Origin: a bacterium
GTDB lineage: Bacteria > Patescibacteriota > Saccharimonadia > Saccharimonadales > UBA4665
Length of the DNA stretch: 64,000 bases
Reading direction: 5' to 3'
NCBI GenBank assembly: GCA_021777375.1
Contig: JAJYDV010000002.1
Span: forward strand, 1-64,000
A program made the position numbers and the translations under genes. The notes under the pieces were generated by a model. The model did not search any database. It had not been told where the DNA came from and was given only the letters and a program-made list of their open reading frames with translations. Position 1 is the stretch's first letter; each line of letters begins with the position of its first letter. Positions 16,838 to 25,827 of this stretch are shown piece after piece.

Positions 16838-17842
16838 ATGTCTAATCAACCGGACGTAATCAGCATCGGTGATATTGTTACCGACGTATTTATAAAGTTA
16901 GAAGATGATCAGGCTAAGGTTTACGCCGACAGTGACGATAAACGCTGGCTGGCCATGCCTTTTGGCACCAAACTGCCCTATGATACCGTGCAAACCATTA
17001 AAGGTGTTGGTAACGCCGCCAATGCCGCCGTAGCTTTCGCCCGTCTAGGACTGGCCTCGGCCTATGTAGCAAACGTTGGCGACGATCAAGCTGGCCGGGA
17101 GATGATTGATGAATTGCATGCCAACCATGTAGATAGTCGTTTTGTGCGTATTAATCCGGGAAAGATCAGTAACATTCACTATGTTTTGCGTTACCAGGTG
17201 GAGCGTACGATCTTAATTAAGCATGAAGCTTATGATTATCACTGGCCGCACTTGCGTCCCGATGAAGTTCCGAAATGGCTGTATTTTAGCTCAATTTCCG
17301 GGCAAGCACTGCCTTATCATGATCAAATAGCCGACTGGTTAGATGAGCACCCTGAAGTCAAACTGGCCTTTCAGCCTGGCACTTTCCAAATGGATGCCGG
17401 TGTGGAGCGGCTAAAACGGATTTATCAGCGGAGCGAAGTGGTTATTGTGAACCGCGAAGAAGCAGCTTTTATCACCGGTGGCAACCACGATGACTATCAT
17501 GACTTGCTGGGACGCATTCATAACATGGGCGTGAAGATTGTCGTAATTACCGATGGCCCGAATGGCGCAGTAGCTAGTGACCAGACGCAAATTTTAAAAA
17601 TGCCCTTGTACCCTGATCCTGCTCCTCCGCTAGAGCGCACCGGGGCCGGTGATGCTTTTGCGGCCACTTTCGTTGCAGCTTTAATTAAAGGCAACACGTT
17701 AGCTGGAGCTTTGCAATGGGCGCCAATTAATTCAATGAGCGTTGTACAGCAGGTTGGCGCTCAGGCCGGACTGCTGAACGAAGCTCAAATTGAGCAGTAT
17801 CTTTCTAAAGCGCCGGATAACTATCGCCCTGAAGCTTTCTAG
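16838..17842 (+). CDS. PfkB-family carbohydrate kinase
   Basis: 334-aa ribokinase/PfkB-fold sugar kinase. It has an N-terminal ISIGDIVTDVFIK strand, the VGNAANAAVAFARLGL substrate region, and the PfkB signature 2 RTGAGDAFAATFVAAL with catalytic Asp near residue 270. A Shine-Dalgarno-like purine tract precedes the ATG. Given the aldolase and transketolase neighbours, a 6-phosphofructokinase or sedoheptulose-7-phosphate kinase role is plausible; ribokinase, fructokinase or nucleoside kinase cannot be excluded. Confidence 0.85.
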   Translation: MSNQPDVISIGDIVTDVFIKLEDDQAKVYADSDDKRWLAMPFGTKLPYDTVQTIKGVGNAANAAVAFARLGLASAYVANVGDDQAGREMIDELHANHVDSRFVRINPGKISNIHYVLRYQVERTILIKHEAYDYHWPHLRPDEVPKWLYFSSISGQALPYHDQIADWLDEHPEVKLAFQPGTFQMDAGVERLKRIYQRSEVVIVNREEAAFITGGNHDDYHDLLGRIHNMGVKIVVITDGPNGAVASDQTQILKMPLYPDPAPPLERTGAGDAFAATFVAALIKGNTLAGALQWAPINSMSVVQQVGAQAGLLNEAQIEQYLSKAPDNYRPEAF

Positions 17843-17864
17843 TAACCGACTTTGCGCTTATGCT

Positions 17865-17884
17865 AGGATAAGAGTAGCTATCCT
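17865..17884 (+). other. Short hairpin between the PfkB gene and the 415-aa gene
   Basis: AGGATA (17865-17870) pairs with TATCCT (17879-17884) around an 8-nt loop. There is no T-run after it, so it is not a convincing terminator. It may be an mRNA processing or stability element in the 73-bp gap. Confidence 0.3.
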
Positions 17885-17915
17885 TGCAGGGAAAATATAA
17901 ACGGACTAAGAGCAT

Positions 17916-19163
17916 ATGACTAAAATGTTAGCGCAATTACTAGACACCCAAGAACCACAGTTTCATCAGACACTGTCAAGTTTGGAAGCGGCCACCGGGC
18001 GTCAGGGTCACGACATTCGTCTAAGTGAGTCTATTAACCAGCTGCAACGTACTAAGTTAGCCCAACTGGGACTAGATCCTGAAGATACCACCGGGGAAGA
18101 GCTGTTTCATGCCTTGCAGACTAAACTTAAGACCGATGACAGTCTACTAGTCAAACGATTACGCTCAATTAGTGCCTATCAGGTGAATGCGGCGGCTAAC
18201 TTAAGTGAAGGAATAGCTACAGCAATTAGCCAGGCTACAAAGAATAATCTTATTTTCGTAATTAAAGCTTCGGTAGCTAAACGGGCCATTGCTAAGTTTC
18301 CGCCCAAAAAGGTAATGAAGGCTCTAAATTACCGATCTTACGAATCGCTAGTCAAACACGTTCCTTTAGGACTAATGGTTACGGCTGCTGAGGAATTAGA
18401 GAGTTCGGCATGGATGCAACATTACAGTGCATTCCTACGCTCTCTTAGTCCACGTGATTTTGAAGAACGAGCAGTTAGTGTTTACTCGCCGCATACCGAT
18501 AAGTGGCTGGTCATCAAATCCCAGCTTTTAGCTATTAGTAAGCGCACCGTTATGGTAAATAAAGAGCTGGGGAGCCTTGTTATATTGCCGCTGCCTAATC
18601 GTCCGGTATCTGGCCTTGCAACACTGACTCTAGCCAGTGCGGCAAATGGCTTAAATGCCATCTATGCACTCAGCAGCTACTTACGCTTAAGCCAAGTTGC
18701 AAAAGATTTTAATATCCGTCTGCTTAGTAGTGTTAGTGATGAGCCGCGTTTTGAGCATATTGATTACTTTAGCGCACCCTTGAGCTGGGAGACGGTTATT
18801 CGTTTTATTCATCATCTGCAAGGGCAGCTAGGTACAGCGCTGGATACCCGCATTGGGTCCGAAGAAATGATTGGTTGGCAGCCCGTAGAACAGTTAATCC
18901 AAATGATAGCACCGGAGATGGAATTCTGGCGTGATTGTGGACATGTCGGTCGGTTAGACGGAAATAGCACGGTTTCGTTTAATGTACTGGATAATGCCCT
19001 TAGCCTAGTAAATAGGGCAAGATATCCGGAACGATACAGTCATCATGTCAAACGAGCCCTTTGGCAGGAGCTGATAGCTAAATATATTCGTCCGGATTTA
19101 TTTAGCGAGTTTATTGGGGCTGAACTAGTTCCAAAATTGGCAACTGAAAGTATCGGAATTTAA
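17916..19163 (+). CDS. Unknown 415-aa protein, possibly lineage-specific
   Basis: I do not recognise this protein. It is soluble-looking, with no signal peptide or clear membrane segment. The N-terminal third is helical (for example HDIRLSESINQLQRTKLAQL). A basic stretch KRAIAKFPPKKVMKALNYRS is at about 120-140, followed by a mixed alpha/beta middle and a helical C-terminus with HHVKRALWQELIAKYIRPDL. No nucleotide-binding or catalytic motif is evident. It follows the PfkB gene by 73 bp and precedes a LOG-like gene by 18 bp, so it appears part of the carbon-metabolism operon. Confidence 0.8.
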   Translation: MTKMLAQLLDTQEPQFHQTLSSLEAATGRQGHDIRLSESINQLQRTKLAQLGLDPEDTTGEELFHALQTKLKTDDSLLVKRLRSISAYQVNAAANLSEGIATAISQATKNNLIFVIKASVAKRAIAKFPPKKVMKALNYRSYESLVKHVPLGLMVTAAEELESSAWMQHYSAFLRSLSPRDFEERAVSVYSPHTDKWLVIKSQLLAISKRTVMVNKELGSLVILPLPNRPVSGLATLTLASAANGLNAIYALSSYLRLSQVAKDFNIRLLSSVSDEPRFEHIDYFSAPLSWETVIRFIHHLQGQLGTALDTRIGSEEMIGWQPVEQLIQMIAPEMEFWRDCGHVGRLDGNSTVSFNVLDNALSLVNRARYPERYSHHVKRALWQELIAKYIRPDLFSEFIGAELVPKLATESIGI

Positions 19164-19181
19164 ATAAGGAATGAGGAGCTA

Positions 19182-19748
19182 ATGTACCAGATAGCAATTT
19201 CAGGAGCAGCTAGAGGAGACAGTGTAGAGGCCGGTAAGTTATTAGCCCAAGCAATGGGTGAAGCCATTGCCCGTTCCGGGCAGGCCTTGATGAGCGGGGC
19301 GACAGTCGGGCTTCCAAACTACACGGCCGAGGCCTATAAGGCTGCTGGAGGCAAAATGAGTGTCGGCATGAGTCCAGCTAGTTCAAAGGTTGAGCACATC
19401 ATGAAGTATCGCTTACCGACTAAGGCCTATGACACGATTATTTATTCTGGTCTGCACTATATTGGCCGCGACTCCCTACTAATCACTTCAAGCGATGCTG
19501 TAATATCTATTGGCGGACGTATGGGCACGCTACACGAATTTACAATAGCTGTTGAGAGCAGTACTCCAATTGGCTTTTTGCAAGGCGCTGGGGGTATTAG
19601 TACTGAAGTCCAGACGCTAATTTCCTTGGCGCATCCATTACGCGAAGGTACAGACGTCTTATTTAGCGACGACCCGGTAGAGTTAATTAATAGTATTGTC
19701 GAATTACTGGATCGCGAACACGGCAAATACAAGAAGCTTTACTACTAG
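19182..19748 (+). CDS. LOG/SLOG-fold family protein
   Basis: 188-aa Rossmann-like protein of the LOG/TIGR00725 type. It begins with a strand and glycine loop (YQIAISGAARGDS), has ALMSGATVGLPNYTAEAYKAAGG, and GGRMGTLHEFTIAVE in place of the classical PGGxGTxxE motif. LOG proteins release cytokinin-type bases from nucleotide monophosphates, but many bacterial members have unknown nucleotide-sugar or nucleotide substrates. The altered PGG means the substrate is uncertain. A Shine-Dalgarno (AATGAGGAG) is present. It closes the metabolic run. Confidence 0.8.
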   Translation: MYQIAISGAARGDSVEAGKLLAQAMGEAIARSGQALMSGATVGLPNYTAEAYKAAGGKMSVGMSPASSKVEHIMKYRLPTKAYDTIIYSGLHYIGRDSLLITSSDAVISIGGRMGTLHEFTIAVESSTPIGFLQGAGGISTEVQTLISLAHPLREGTDVLFSDDPVELINSIVELLDREHGKYKKLYY

Positions 19749-19767
19749 TAGAATCTGGGAAACTGGT

Positions 19768-19800
19768 CTAGCTGTTACAATTTAACAAGTAACAAGCTAG
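19768..19800. promoter_or_regulatory. Imperfect inverted repeat upstream of uvrB
   Basis: CTAGCTGTTAC (19768-19778) and GTAACAAGCTAG (19789-19800) are complementary with a one-base bulge and a 10-nt spacer. No T-run follows. It could be an operator for uvrB, since it includes a TACAAT box, or a weak terminator of the preceding operon. It does not match a LexA box I know. Confidence 0.4.
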
Positions 19801-19822
19801 ATTTAGAGCATATATTTCAATA

Positions 19823-21784
19823 ATGGGACTTTTTAATTTAGTTAGCAATTACGCTCCGCTAGGCGATCAGCCGGCGGCAATTAAGCAGTTGGCCCAGGGT
19901 ATCAGCGATGGGCTGAAGTATCAGACCTTGCTTGGTGCTACTGGATCTGGAAAGACCTTCACCGTCAGCAACGTCATTAGTCAATTTGAACGTCCAGTAC
20001 TAGTACTTAGCCATAACAAGACGTTGGCTGCCCAATTGTATGGTGAATTTAAGCGTTTTTTCCCGGATAACGCAGTACACTATTTCGTCAGCTACTTCGA
20101 TTACTACCAGCCGGAAGCCTATATTCCAAGAAGTGATACCTATATTGAAAAGGACAGCCAGATAAACGAAGAGATAGATCGCCTTCGCCATGCGGCTACC
20201 GATTCTTTACTTAGTCGCCGCGATGTGATTATTGTTGCTAGTGTTTCATGCATTTACGGTATCGGTAGTGTCGAAGACTACGCCGCTTTAGCCGTTAAGT
20301 TAAAGACTAAGGAACAGCGAAAAAGAGATAAGCTGTTACGTCATTTAACAGACATCCAATATCAGCGCAATGACCTTGATTTTCACCGCGGCTCATTTCG
20401 AGTGCGCGGCGATGTAGTGGATGTCTTTCCGGCTGGTGAAGAGACGGCCTACCGTATCAATTTTTTCGGCGATGAAGTTGAACGAATGACCCAGCTTAAT
20501 CCTCTTACCGGGGAGCTGGTTAGGGAAATCGACGAGCTTACTATTTTTCCTGGCTCACACTTCGTTACGCCAGAGGATAAACTTAAAAATGCTATTGTTC
20601 AGATTGAGCAGGAGCTACACGAGCGGCTAGAATACTTTAGGCAGCATAATAAGCTTTTGGAGGCGCAAAGACTAGAACAGCGTACCCGTTTTGATCTCGA
20701 AATGCTGGCCGAGACAGGATTCGTTAAAGGTATCGAAAATTATAGCCGTTATCTAACTAATCGTGAGCCAGGAGAACAGCCAGCTACTTTACTCGATTAT
20801 TTTCCCGATGATTACCTAATGATTGTTGACGAATCGCACATGAGTATACCTCAGGTCAGGGGTATGTATAATGGCGATCGGGCCAGAAAAGAAGTACTAG
20901 TCGATTATGGTTTTCGTCTACCTAGCGCGCTAGATAATCGGCCGTTAACGTTTAGCGAGTTTGAGCGTCACGTCAATCAGGTAATTTTTGTCTCTGCAAC
21001 TCCTGCCGAGTATGAGCTGCGTTTGAGCCCCCCTCCTGCGCAACAGGTAATCCGACCGACCGGACTACTGGACCCTAAAATTACTTTGAAGCCGATTGCC
21101 GGCCAAATAGATGATCTAGTTGCCGAAATTAATGAAACCGTCAAAAAGGGTCATCGGGCGCTAGTCACTACCTTAACGAAGCGCATGGCGGAAGAACTTG
21201 CTGATTATCTAAAAGAGTTAGATATTAAAGTCGCCTACTTGCACAGTGACATTAACACTTTGGAGCGCACCGATATTTTGCGTGATTTACGATTGGGAAT
21301 TTATGACGTTTTAGTGGGCATTAATCTTCTAAGAGAGGGTCTGGACTTACCGGAAGTTTCCTTCGTAGCCATTCTTGATGCCGATAAAGAAGGTTTTTTA
21401 AGAAGTTACGGAGCCTTAATCCAGGTTATTGGTCGAGCCGCTCGGCACTCCGAGGGACACGTATTTATGTACGCCGATGTGCTAACTGACAGCATGAAAC
21501 AAGCGATTGATGAAACAAACCGGCGCCGGGCAATCCAAGAGGCACATAACCAGAAGCATCACATTAAACCGCAGTCAATTACCAGAGAGGTGGAGCAACG
21601 GATGCGCGCTGAAGATGCATCTTCTAAATCCAAACTTGAGATTAAAAAGATTCCTAAAGACGAGTATCCGCTCTTAATTAAGCAATTAAGTGATCAACTG
21701 GAACTGGCAGCCGCCAATTTACAGTTTGAAAAAGCCGCCGAATTACGGGATCTAATCCAGGAGATTAAACTAAACGCATCGTAA
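19823..21784 (+). CDS. uvrB: Excinuclease ABC subunit B
   Basis: 653-aa UvrB, the damage-verifying helicase-like subunit of nucleotide excision repair. Walker [10 protein letters not shown] is at residues 38-46. The beta-hairpin [21 protein letters not shown] follows, then a DESH box ([12 protein letters not shown]), helicase motifs V and VI ([24 protein letters not shown]), and a C-terminal UVR domain (about 612-650, [18 protein letters not shown]) for UvrC contact. Length is near the usual 660-680. An inverted repeat lies upstream. Confidence 0.98.
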   Translation: MGLFNLVSNYAPLGDQPAAIKQLAQGISDGLKYQTLLGATGSGKTFTVSNVISQFERPVLVLSHNKTLAAQLYGEFKRFFPDNAVHYFVSYFDYYQPEAYIPRSDTYIEKDSQINEEIDRLRHAATDSLLSRRDVIIVASVSCIYGIGSVEDYAALAVKLKTKEQRKRDKLLRHLTDIQYQRNDLDFHRGSFRVRGDVVDVFPAGEETAYRINFFGDEVERMTQLNPLTGELVREIDELTIFPGSHFVTPEDKLKNAIVQIEQELHERLEYFRQHNKLLEAQRLEQRTRFDLEMLAETGFVKGIENYSRYLTNREPGEQPATLLDYFPDDYLMIVDESHMSIPQVRGMYNGDRARKEVLVDYGFRLPSALDNRPLTFSEFERHVNQVIFVSATPAEYELRLSPPPAQQVIRPTGLLDPKITLKPIAGQIDDLVAEINETVKKGHRALVTTLTKRMAEELADYLKELDIKVAYLHSDINTLERTDILRDLRLGIYDVLVGINLLREGLDLPEVSFVAILDADKEGFLRSYGALIQVIGRAARHSEGHVFMYADVLTDSMKQAIDETNRRRAIQEAHNQKHHIKPQSITREVEQRMRAEDASSKSKLEIKKIPKDEYPLLIKQLSDQLELAAANLQFEKAAELRDLIQEIKLNAS

Positions 21785-21818
21785 AATTTCTAATCTGTGG
21801 TATACAATTAAGATAACT

Positions 21819-22112
21819 ATGGCCAGACTATCCAAAGACGATGTGCTCAGATTGGCTCACCTCGCCCGGATTGAGTTGAGTAATGATGAGATTGAAGAGT
21901 TCTTAATTGAGCTCAATGAAGTTCTGGCTTATTTCCAACAGCTACAGAGCTTAGATACGAAAGGTATTATTGAAACAAATCAAGTCAATGGACTAACTAA
22001 CGTTATGCGTGATGACCAGTTGATTGACTACGGTTATGCACCCAGAGTTTTACTTAAAAACCTGCCGTTGAAAATGGATGATCAGATTCAAGTTAAACGG
22101 ATGGTTGAATAA
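21819..22112 (+). CDS. gatC: Asp/Glu-tRNA amidotransferase subunit C
   Basis: 97-aa GatC, the small belt subunit that stabilises GatAB. It shows the N-terminal LSKDDVLRLAHLARIELSNDEIEEF pattern in two parts (for example VLRLAHLARIELS), the ILN-like LNEVLAYFQQLQSLDTKGI and a typical MRDDQ motif near residue 65. It starts the gatC-gatA-orf-gatB operon, with an 8-bp gap to gatA. A TACAAT box ends 10 nt before the ATG without Shine-Dalgarno. Confidence 0.95.
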   Translation: MARLSKDDVLRLAHLARIELSNDEIEEFLIELNEVLAYFQQLQSLDTKGIIETNQVNGLTNVMRDDQLIDYGYAPRVLLKNLPLKMDDQIQVKRMVE

Positions 22113-22120
22113 AAATTTTT

Positions 22121-23563
22121 ATGCAGCAGGATTGGCCCACGTTAAAAGAGCTCGCAACAGCCGTAAAAAACGGTTCTAGTTCGGCTATTGATCTGACTCA
22201 TAGAGCGTTAGAACGAGTTGAACGTCAACAGAAGAAATATAATGCCACAATTTTAACCCTCAAAGAAGCTGCTCTCAAACGAGCCGAAGCAATTGATCGA
22301 GCAATTGCAGAAGGTAAAGACCCTGGCGTGTTAGCCGGAATTCCTTTCATTGCAAAGGATAATTTTTTAATTTTAAATAGCGAGACAAGGGCTGCAAGCA
22401 ACATTTTAAGCGGTTTTATAGCTCCTTATCAGGCGAGCGCAATAAATGCACTTGAGAGGGCCGGCGCAGTTTGCGTCGCAAAAGCCAATATGGACGCCTT
22501 TGCTCATGGCGCCAGTACCGAAAATAGTGATTTTGGAGTAACCAAAAATCCATATGACACGAGCCGTGTTGCTGGAGGTTCGTCCGGCGGCAGCGCGGCA
22601 TCGGTTGCCCTCGGCTTGGTTCCGTTTGCTTTAGGAACCGATACCGGTGGGTCAATTCGCCAGCCGGCAGCTTTTTGTGGAGTAGTAGGTTTGAAGCCTA
22701 CCTATGGGTTAGTTAGTCGAAATGGAGTAATCGCAATGGGCAGTAGCCTTGATTGTATCGGTCCGATTACCTCTCGTGTTGAAGATGCGGCTCTGGTCCT
22801 TGATGTGATGTCCGGTCGCGATGAGCTTGATTCGACAACTATTGAAAAAGATAAGTTAGGATACACGAACCTTGAGAAGCTCAAGCTTGATAAAGTAAAA
22901 ATCGGCGTAATTAGCGAATACTTCGAACAAGGGCTGGATGACGAAGTAAAAGCCAAGCTTCTAAAGCTTCTAAAAAAGTTGGAAGCAGGTGGCGCTAAGG
23001 TTTCAAATGTCTCGTTGCCGTCAACCAAGCTGGCTCTGGCGTGTTACTACATCATTGCTCCGGCAGAAGTTAGTTCCAATTTGAGCCGTTACGACGGCAT
23101 ACGTTACGGTTATTCCGACCGGGATGCTAACGATCTCGAACAGACTTACTTAAACTCGCGCGGCAAGGGTTTTGGTAAAGAAGCCAAGCGGCGAATTATA
23201 ATCGGTACGTTCGTCTTAAGCAGTGGCTATTATGATGCTTACTACAAGAAAGCTATGACGGTCCGGACAAAAATAATCAACGAATTCGATGCGGCGTTTA
23301 AAGACTATGATTATTTAATCGGTCCGGTTGCGCCAACGACAGCATTTAAAATTGGAGAGAAGTCTAAAGATCCGCTTCAAATGTACCTTGCAGATGTCAT
23401 GACAGTAGCCGCTAATCTGGCAGGTATCCCGTCAATTTCTTTGCCTAATGGTTTGGATGAAAAAGGCCTCCCAATTGGAGTTCAGCTGATGGCCGGCCGA
23501 CAAAATGATCGCAACCTGCTATTAATGGCCAAAATGATCGAAGAGGTGAATAGCCATGCATAA
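22121..23563 (+). CDS. gatA: Asp/Glu-tRNA amidotransferase subunit A
   Basis: 480-aa amidase-signature enzyme that releases ammonia from glutamine for transamidation of Glu-tRNA-Gln or Asp-tRNA-Asn. The Ser-cisSer-Lys triad is visible: Lys in GIPFIAKDNF and the two serines in VAGGSSGGSAASVALG and GTDTGGSIRQPA. Length is typical. It overlaps the following membrane gene by 8 nt. Together with gatC and gatB and the tRNA-Gln at the window start, it supports indirect Gln-tRNA synthesis. Confidence 0.97.
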   Translation: MQQDWPTLKELATAVKNGSSSAIDLTHRALERVERQQKKYNATILTLKEAALKRAEAIDRAIAEGKDPGVLAGIPFIAKDNFLILNSETRAASNILSGFIAPYQASAINALERAGAVCVAKANMDAFAHGASTENSDFGVTKNPYDTSRVAGGSSGGSAASVALGLVPFALGTDTGGSIRQPAAFCGVVGLKPTYGLVSRNGVIAMGSSLDCIGPITSRVEDAALVLDVMSGRDELDSTTIEKDKLGYTNLEKLKLDKVKIGVISEYFEQGLDDEVKAKLLKLLKKLEAGGAKVSNVSLPSTKLALACYYIIAPAEVSSNLSRYDGIRYGYSDRDANDLEQTYLNSRGKGFGKEAKRRIIIGTFVLSSGYYDAYYKKAMTVRTKIINEFDAAFKDYDYLIGPVAPTTAFKIGEKSKDPLQMYLADVMTVAANLAGIPSISLPNGLDEKGLPIGVQLMAGRQNDRNLLLMAKMIEEVNSHA

Positions 23564-24050
23564 TCTGCTGAGTAAAGTGCACGATAAATTGCAGACCCTT
23601 GGCTCCACAAATATTGAGCATATTGTGCTCGGCATCGCATTAATAATTTTACTGGCCGTGCTTATAGCTTTAGTTATTACCTTGCACGCTAAGTATAACT
23701 ATTCTTCTAACTGGCGAGCATTGCAAAAAATGCTAAGAAACAAAGCTACCTGGAGTAATGCCGTACTGGAGGCAGATAAGCTGCTTGACGCAACACTTAA
23801 GAAGCGTCATTTTAAAGGAAAAACTATGGGCGAGAGATTGGTTGCCGCCCAGCACGAGTTAAGCGCCAACGATATGGTATGGTACAGTCACAAGCTGGCT
23901 AACAAGATTATTAGTGATAGCGTTGATGTTTCAAAAGCTCAGGTGAAACGAGCCTTACTAGGCTTTTGGAGGGCATTAAAAGATTTAGGCGCTTTTGGCC
24001 AAGAAAAAGGCCCTGAACAAGTGGCCAAAGAAAGTAAAAACGATGAGTAG
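23556..24050 (+). CDS. Single-pass membrane protein between gatA and gatB, possibly HEPN-like
   Basis: 164-aa protein with one membrane helix (about 22-44) and a helical cytoplasmic domain. Segments AVLEADKLLDATLKKRHFKGKTMGERL and NDMVWYSHKLANKII (split here) resemble a CPR-common protein in which the second segment reads like W-x-AHK-x-RN-x-x-x-H; that R...H spacing recalls HEPN ribonucleases. Here the Arg and His positions are Ala115 and Ser120, so any such site is lost. The similarity is from memory and is inference. It overlaps gatA by 8 nt and gatB by 8 nt, so it is translationally coupled to both. Confidence 0.75.
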   Translation: MHNLLSKVHDKLQTLGSTNIEHIVLGIALIILLAVLIALVITLHAKYNYSSNWRALQKMLRNKATWSNAVLEADKLLDATLKKRHFKGKTMGERLVAAQHELSANDMVWYSHKLANKIISDSVDVSKAQVKRALLGFWRALKDLGAFGQEKGPEQVAKESKNDE

Positions 24051-25497
24051 TAAATACCTTCCAACAATCGGGATCGAGTGTCACGTTCAGCTGAGGACTA
24101 AAACTAAGCTTTTTTCGGGCGCCGACAACGATGCCCGCACTGCAAAACCAAACACTTTAATTAATCATATTGATTTTGGCCTACCGGGCGCACTGCCGGT
24201 ATTTAATCGTGAGGCGCTGCACTTAGCGGTGCGTGCCGCACTGGCTCTTGGAGTTGAGCCTCAGCTGTTTTCAACTTTCGACCGAAAGCATTATTTTTAT
24301 CCCGATCTGCCAATGGGCTATCAGATAACCCAGTATGATCAACCGGTTATAATCGGCGGCCAAGTCGAATATACTTTAAACGGAGAGTTAAAAAGAGTGT
24401 CGATTACCAGAGCCCATTTAGAGGCTGATGCAGGTAAAAGTTCTCACCCCGGCACTAAAGACTACTCTCTTGTAGATTTAAATCGTGCCGGTACACCGTT
24501 ATTAGAAATTGTTAGCGAACCGGACATGCACTCTGCTGCCGAGGCTAGAGCTTTCGCCGAAGAGCTTTACTTATTAATGTGCTATGCCGAGGTAACTGAT
24601 GGTGACTTATATCACGGAAATATGCGTTTTGATGTTAATGTCAGCCTAAGTGACAACGATAAACTTGGTGTGCGCAGCGAAACTAAAAACCTTAACAGCT
24701 TTAGAGCCGTAGAGAAAGCTGTAGATTATGAAATTAAACGCCAAAGTGAGTTGCTTGAACGTAATCAGCTGGTAGTCCAAGAAACACGCGGATGGAACGA
24801 AGCCAAGCAAAAGACGATTCCCCAGCGCAGCAAAGAAAACGCCGATGACTACCGCTATATGCCCGATCCCGATCTGCCGCCTATCGAAATTGATCCAAAA
24901 TATATTAAACAAGTAGAGTCGGAAATGCCGAAGCTACCTGCATTTTGGCGCAACGAACTCAGTGCGTTAGGGCTAAGCTCGTCACAAAGTAATATTTTGC
25001 TTGAAGCCGGAGTAAATTTTGCTGAAGCAAAGTACATGGATCTAGTGCTTGATTTCTCGAGCAGAGGACTAAATACCAAAGCTTTGGTGAACTGGCTGGT
25101 TAATGTCGATATCCCATTAGTTAAAACGGACTCCTCGCTAATCAGGACCGATCGCAATAAGCTATATCTTGATGTGCTTAATCTGGTTGAGGCCGGTAAG
25201 TTAAGCTCTACCAATACTAAGGAGTTGATTGCTGCTGCGCTTAAATCAAGCGAGGTACTTAGTAATATATCAGCCTATGCTTCACAGGCTGGACTACTGC
25301 AACAATCAGATAGCTCACAGTTGGAGGAGACTATTAAAGAAATTCTATTTACCAATGCTGAAGCCGTTAAGGACGTCAAGGCTGGTCAAGACAAAGCAAT
25401 CGGCTTTCTAATCGGCCAGGTTATGGCTAAAACTTCAGGACAGGCTAATCCCGAAGTAGCGCGTCAGCTCATTGAAAAGCTAATCAAGCAAGCATAA
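24043..25497 (+). CDS. gatB: Asp/Glu-tRNA amidotransferase subunit B
   Basis: 484-aa GatB with the kinase-like phosphorylating/transamidating domain and C-terminal helical plus YqeY-like tail domain. It shows PTIGIECHVQLRTKTKLFSG, KHYFYPDLPMGYQITQYD, LEADAGKSSHPG, NRAGTPLLEIVSEPDM and DYRYMPDPDLPP. The start at 24043 is chosen because the ATG overlaps the previous stop (ATGAGTAG) and begins the conserved domain; an in-frame ATG 48 nt earlier would add a Lys-rich tail encoded within the previous gene. It activates the Glu or Asp side chain on the mischarged tRNA. Confidence 0.96.
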   Translation: MSSKYLPTIGIECHVQLRTKTKLFSGADNDARTAKPNTLINHIDFGLPGALPVFNREALHLAVRAALALGVEPQLFSTFDRKHYFYPDLPMGYQITQYDQPVIIGGQVEYTLNGELKRVSITRAHLEADAGKSSHPGTKDYSLVDLNRAGTPLLEIVSEPDMHSAAEARAFAEELYLLMCYAEVTDGDLYHGNMRFDVNVSLSDNDKLGVRSETKNLNSFRAVEKAVDYEIKRQSELLERNQLVVQETRGWNEAKQKTIPQRSKENADDYRYMPDPDLPPIEIDPKYIKQVESEMPKLPAFWRNELSALGLSSSQSNILLEAGVNFAEAKYMDLVLDFSSRGLNTKALVNWLVNVDIPLVKTDSSLIRTDRNKLYLDVLNLVEAGKLSSTNTKELIAAALKSSEVLSNISAYASQAGLLQQSDSSQLEETIKEILFTNAEAVKDVKAGQDKAIGFLIGQVMAKTSGQANPEVARQLIEKLIKQA

Positions 25498-25572
25498 ATT
25501 AGTCATCTTAAAGCCGCGTGAGAAACTGTACTTAAGCTGTTTAATGATGTAAATTGGTTTATAGAAATTAAT

Positions 25573-25821
25573 ATGAGTACCGTAGACAGCACATTTTTAA
25601 TTATCGGATCGGTTTGCTTGAGCCTATTTTTCCTCGCACTATTTGGCCTAACTATCTATACTTGGACGACATTTCACCGTTTGGCGCGTCGTACCGAAGC
25701 AGCCCTTAGTGGTGTCGAGGCGGCCGGACATCTGCTTCGTGAAGCTGGAAAACGCGGTGCTTTTATGCCTCTTGCCGGTCTTTTTAAGTATATTTTCCAA
25801 TCACGTAGCAGAAAGGACTGA
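25573..25821 (+). CDS. Small membrane protein, unknown
   Basis: 82-aa protein with one strong N-terminal membrane helix (about 9-32) followed by an amphipathic basic helix. It resembles short DUF948-like envelope proteins in layout, but I cannot assign a family. It is followed 6 bp later by a coiled-coil protein, so the pair is probably cotranscribed and may act together at the membrane. Confidence 0.65.
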   Translation: MSTVDSTFLIIGSVCLSLFFLALFGLTIYTWTTFHRLARRTEAALSGVEAAGHLLREAGKRGAFMPLAGLFKYIFQSRSRKD

Positions 25822-25827
25822 GGCGCC

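Noticed and set aside
23995-24042. Upstream start for GatB
   Set aside because: It would lie inside the preceding gene and add a Lys-rich tail absent from GatB; the ATG at 24043 fits the overlap and the conserved domain.
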